A stretch of DNA of 64,000 nt from Psettodes erumei (taxonomy: Eukaryota > Chordata > Actinopteri > Pleuronectiformes > Psettodidae): assembly GCA_016785225.1 (NCBI GenBank), contig JAFBJZ010000871.1, forward strand, positions 1,674,001-1,738,000, given 5' to 3'. A program made the position numbers and the translations under genes. This document shows positions 59,500 through 64,000 of this stretch, in pieces (position 1 is the first letter of the stretch; every line of letters starts with the position of its first letter). The notes under the pieces were generated by a model that saw nothing but the letters and a program-made list of their open reading frames with translations, was not told the origin of the DNA and searched no databases.

Positions 59500-62400
59500 A
59501 AAGCTGTTGTTAATAAAAAGTTTTCAAAGAATGGGATGAAAAGAGAGGTGAAATTGAGCGGCCCTGGCCATATTATTTCTTCTCCGTATGGGAGCTGGCC
59601 TCTCGCGGTCTCTCCGACGCTCTCGGACTGGGAGGGGGTCGCTGGCTCAGTGACCATTACTGCCCCGGGGCCAAAGCAAATGATTTGCCTCTCTGAGGCT
59701 TCAAAGGGGAGCAATTACACTTAAGTAACCAAATGAATAGATAGCCCAGCTTGGCAGCAGTTTGGGGGAAACAGTGGAGGCCTTTGAGTGAAGAGGCACC
59801 ACACCTCAGGAGTAATATGTAACAGCTCGCATCACAGAGGAGAAAAAAAAAGGGAAGGAGAAAATAAACAGTATACTGCCACTGAATTCAGAAGAAAAAA
59901 AAGGTGCTGAAACATGCCCAAACCAAAACAACAACATCATTTGGAGTGGTTTACCAATCCAGACGATAGCTTTTAAAGTAATGTGGCCTTATAGAAATAC
60001 AGACTCAACCACTGGCCACTTTGGCTTGCATATCAGATAAACACATATTGTATCTATAACAATATAATACCCAAAACATATTATATCATGCTGTCATATG
60101 TAATGCATATCATGACAAATTTGTTAGAAATTAGATATGAAAATTGTGTATTTACTTGTTCTCCCCACATGCTGCGCTGTATTATTTTTAATTTTTTTTT
60201 TTTTTTGCAGATTTGTTTTTGTAAGTTGTTTTTCTTCTGAGATAACCCTCAGTCACTTTGCCACAAAACACTGTTTGTTTCTGCGATGCTTGTCTTTGTT
60301 TGTGGATTTTGTAATTACTGTATACATCAATTTTGAAAAAGACAAACTCTCTGTGAGCATGTTGCGTCCAAATGAGCTTGAGAAAAAGTTGCTGAAACAA
60401 GATATAAATCATCCTGATGCCGAGCTGATCTGCATGTGTAACACAATGAATAACATTAATTGCAATCTTGAGAACCATGACCTGCAGTTGTGTGAGTGGC
60501 ACACATATAAAGTCAGCCTCTCCCCACTGATAAAAGACTTGAAAAAGGCCCTATTGACTGAAGTGGAGACTGGGAGTTGGGTAGGGGAGCTCACCTGTGG
60601 AGAGGAGTCTATAGCTGCATAGAAGGCCCAACAGCTGCCAGGGTTGTAAGTCTAGGCACCTAGCAGAGCCGCAGAATGGGAAATGCAAGGCGCTCTTTCA
60701 GTGCACTGCCACTTAGTAACAGAAGGCATGTGCCAAACTTGCAGAATGAGAATGAAAACTCCCCCTTCGGAGTTCACTAAATATCAGCAGCGACTCTCTT
60801 TTTATCCCCTCCCCTCTGCTGCCCCCCTCCTCTCTTTCCCTTTTCTCCCTCTCCTTTAGTCTATTATAATTCCTCCATAAAAGAACAATGGTTGACTGAA
60901 AGACCCCCAAACCACAGAGATATACCAACAATCGGCAGGGAGAAGGGAAAAGGGGGGACTCGGCTGAAGTGTGGAAGCCATCAATTACTGTGGGCCTAAA
61001 GTTAACATCCCAGCAGGATATGTGCATTAGAATGCAGATATGGGCAGGCCATGGGCAGCAGATGCCTAGCGGAGCGGTCAAAAGAGCACCTCCAGCTCAT
61101 GAGAGGACATATGCAATGTGGGAGACTCTCGCCTCCGCTGCCTCGCCTTGGAACCTGCAGAAGAATAGAAAATTGAATTGAATGATGATTGTAGTAGTGG
61201 CTCAAAAGAGCCATTGTGCGGGCCTAACTGGAATTATGGGTTTGAAATGTGACAAACAACTGACATCTCACATAATGGATGCCGATACTCGTGGCTGCGG
61301 GGCGGCCTCAATAAATCTCACACATCGGCGGCGGGATTGCCACGGACCCGGGGTTCGCCGCCGCAACAAGTGGCCCTGTCGACTCCAGTAGGGTCGAAAA
61401 TGCACCGTGATTCCCCCACATGCGCTGCCCTAACAGGATTTTCCCCTCTCACCACACCTCTCCATTCTGGCCGCTCAGCAAGACTCAACCCTCTGGGCTT
61501 CCTCGCGCTGCTAATTTACACTAGCCTGCAGGCTACCTTCACAGTCAGAACACTGCAATTGTATTTTCAGGCTCATTAAGCAATGGCACAAAAAAAAGGG
61601 GAGGGGGGGGGCTCTTACCCCCCATCAACTTTCCCGTCCACGCTCTGTTCAGCAGGAGAGAAAGGCGAGCACAGAAGAGATAAAAGGTGGGATAAAGAAA
61701 TGGAGCATAGTGCTAAATTACAGTTGTGAGGCTCTATCAGGTTGTCTGTGTTTACTACATCAGTTTGGGAAGCGGCAGAGGAGGAGGAGGAGGAGGAGGA
61801 GAGCCGGCACAGTCCCTGCTCTCGATCTTCTGAGAACCAATCCGGCTGCTCGGTAGCAGCCCTATTCAGGATCAACCCATGCTTGTTTATTTGAAAGAGA
61901 CCCCGCTTTTTTAACTTCCCACCCTCTCCATTGTTCGACTCCTCACGGGGAGGACTTTGAAATTGTAATCTCGGGACATTCAAACACACACATTTGTTCT
62001 GACCTCGGGTGCATGCAATAACATTATTGCTATCAGACGAGCACTGCCGATTCGGACCCACAGTGCTTTCATCCACTTACAACAGATTTATGTGATGAGT
62101 TAGACTGAGAGGTGAGGACTGAAACTGGTGACATGCAGTATTTGTTGTCTTTGAAATAATTAGAGGGAGTTATGCTTTGAGCAAATTTAAACTATTACGT
62201 TTTTTTTCAAAATTCAGCAAATGATATGATTTCCTGTAACTGATATATTTACTAAATCGTTTGCTGTTAAATTTGATGAAAGAGCAGGTATAAAAAATAT
62301 GACACAATCCTGCACTGAGATCAGGATATTACCTTGTAAAAAAAAAAAGAAAAAAAGTATATCAACTCTTGAGGATGGTTATTGTTTTCCTTTCTTTTCC

Positions 62401-64000
62401 ACAGCGAAATTTTACACCCACAAATTATTGACTCTATCATTTGACAGGGTGAGTGCTGTGAATTCACCCCAAAGAGTTAATGATCCATCTCGGTCTCATT
62501 AAATTGGGTGATGAAATGAAACAAAATCAGAAAATTGCTTACAACAAATTTACTCTACTTTTTCCTCACATAGTTTAAATACAAGCTAATATATTTTTTA
62601 TTACTTGAAAAACAAAAGATTTCATATAATGTGTATCAAAATTGCTATAATTTATACAATAGTCACTGGTTTTGGCCTTGCTTGGATTTGAAGCCAGCAG
62701 TAAAAGAGGAAAATTGATGCTGCTGCCTTGGTTTTTTTTTTTTTCTCTCTCTCTCAAATACACTGCATCACAGCTTTGGCTGCTAAGAGCGTATGAGATT
62801 GCGGCGACATTCTTCGGTTTGTGAATGAGCCCACAGAGTAGCCACACAAAGTTCCTCATCCCGAGTCCTCAACCTAACTCGCCCACTCGCATTGTTTCGA
62901 GACTTTCCTCAAGAATGTGGATTTCTATGGCCGACGGCAAGCCAGATGAAATTGCCAATTGCATTGTCACCTCTTGTGGTTTTTCCTCTGAACAATTTCT
63001 ATTGGCAGCAGAGTCCAGGAGGAATCCTCTCAGCGAAAACATCTGTTTTTTGAAGACACTAGAGAGGAGCACAGTGTTGAAGATGTTATTTAAAAGTGGA
63101 GCCATCAGCGTATGAGCAAACATTAATTTCAGCTTGAGTTCAAAATGCAAATTCCACCACCACAGGCAAATGAAATAAACCCCGCTGTGTTTAGGTTTGA
63201 GTCAAAGACAGCAGTTATAATGCCACAGGACTCTCCATCCTCTGATTGCTTTTTTACAGTCCAAAAAAGAAGCCATGATGAAGGCAATTTGCTTCGTTCG
63301 CTTCAGCATGGCAAGAATATTTCCCTCATTACCCGACATTCAAACACAGAGCACTCTGATGCCACAAGAGGAAGTGGCTTTGGCAGAAAATGTCAAACCA
63401 GCGTTTAAGTGCAGGATTGAAGCCAGTCTGATGTGGATTGGATCAACTTGTTAAGTCAAATGAAAGGTCAAAGATATTTTTCCACAGCGTTGAGCAACCC
63501 AGAGAACTGCTATTTAAACTGCTGTTAAATGGAGAGCGGCATGCTGGTTACCTTATGTTAGGAAGGCAAACGAGTCGAGGTGTTGACAGGGACAGAAACT
63601 AGAATAATACGTGGTAAGATAGATTAACTGCCTCTAAATTTCCCTGCAAAAATGTTAATGTCTTTGGAGCAGCTTTACCACAATCTTTTGAGTTTTCCTC
63701 TGCCAATTTTGGACAAGTGAGAGTGACACGTCTGGATGTCGCTGAGAATAGTACACTCACTTGTCCGTGTCCCCTCTGCACTCGTGTCGTGTCAGCAAAG
63801 TGTCCATCTTGTTGAGGCCTGTAGCTACAGGTCTTTGTGCCACTGTCGACACATCTCACAGGGATTGGGTTCCACAGCTCACTCGCTCCCCCTAAATGAT
63901 CTGTTTGTTTGTCAGAGGGCCTCACCACAGCGGGGAATTGTTGGAGGAAGGACACCAGCTCACCTGGTCTCCCACAGAGTCTGAGTTCATCAGCTGCTGC
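59500..64000. other. Gene-free region with non-coding conservation candidates
   Basis: No supported exon. A (GGA)n run lies at 61780-61803. Patches at 61000-61380 and 62850-63180 have balanced composition and dense transcription-factor-like motifs. Near 63143 ATGCAAAT (octamer) is followed by ACCACAG (RUNX type); near 62975 TGTGGT is followed by GAACAATT (SOX-like). Confidence 0.35.

Noticed and set aside
60137..60622. 161-codon + strand frame with a hydrophobic start
   Set aside because: Looks superficially like a signal peptide plus a Cys-containing domain, but the hydrophobic part comes from a poly-T run; no family match and no promoter or exon signals.
61615..62076. 153-codon - strand frame with a poly-Ser stretch
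   Set aside because: Poly-Ser comes from the (GGA)n repeat; the rest has no recognisable feature.
1..64000. Search by eye for tRNA genes, rRNA, CRISPR arrays and operon-like structure
   Set aside because: None seen. The intron-exon genes, microsatellites and MITEs identify eukaryotic nuclear DNA; no tRNA-like cloverleaf with both A and B boxes was recognised.

Overview
The window looks like nuclear DNA from a teleost fish, probably a percomorph. The protein genes are split by short GT-AG introns. There are many long (GT)n/(CA)n tracts and hAT-like MITEs. A palindromic repeat typical of percomorph genomes is present, and one gene is a fish-type trace-amine-associated receptor (TAAR). Gene identities come from translations compared from memory with human proteins; no database search was run.

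Layout. (1) 1-11.3 kb: a head-to-tail array of eleven U3 small nucleolar RNA genes (SNORD3 family), all on the + strand. Each body is about 216 nt and carries the U3 5' domain and boxes C', B, C and D. A PSE-like block sits exactly 61 nt upstream of ten copies and 62 nt upstream of the first. There are two promoter/spacer classes, and hAT-like MITEs are inserted between copies. (2) 12.3-19.1 kb: vps37a (ESCRT-I subunit), 11 coding exons, 397 aa, apparently intact. (3) 20.2-23.7 kb: nsmce1 (SMC5/6 complex RING subunit), 7 coding exons, 244 aa, with an ETS-rich promoter and a MITE in its first intron. (4) 24.2-25.3 kb, - strand: a single-exon TAAR, tail-to-tail with nsmce1. It lacks the amine-binding Asp3.32 but carries Asp5.42, the hallmark of the teleost non-classical TAAR clade. 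(5) 30.7-38 kb: caly (calcyon, NSG/NEEP21 family), four coding exons, 204 aa, with a probable separate 5' UTR exon. (6) 40.7-41.6 kb: a palindromic MITE followed by one orphan candidate coding exon. (7) 41.7-64 kb: no exon that I can support. This stretch holds microsatellites, a long purine tract, C-rich tracts and patches that read like conserved non-coding DNA.

The genes do not form a functional unit. U3 directs 18S pre-rRNA processing in the nucleolus, vps37a acts in endosomal sorting, nsmce1 in DNA repair, the TAAR in olfaction and caly in neuronal vesicle traffic. The most interesting part is the U3 array: a fixed promoter spacing, a promoter class linked to RNA-body variants, a shared non-canonical D box, and several stages of tandem duplication and transposon insertion in one locus.
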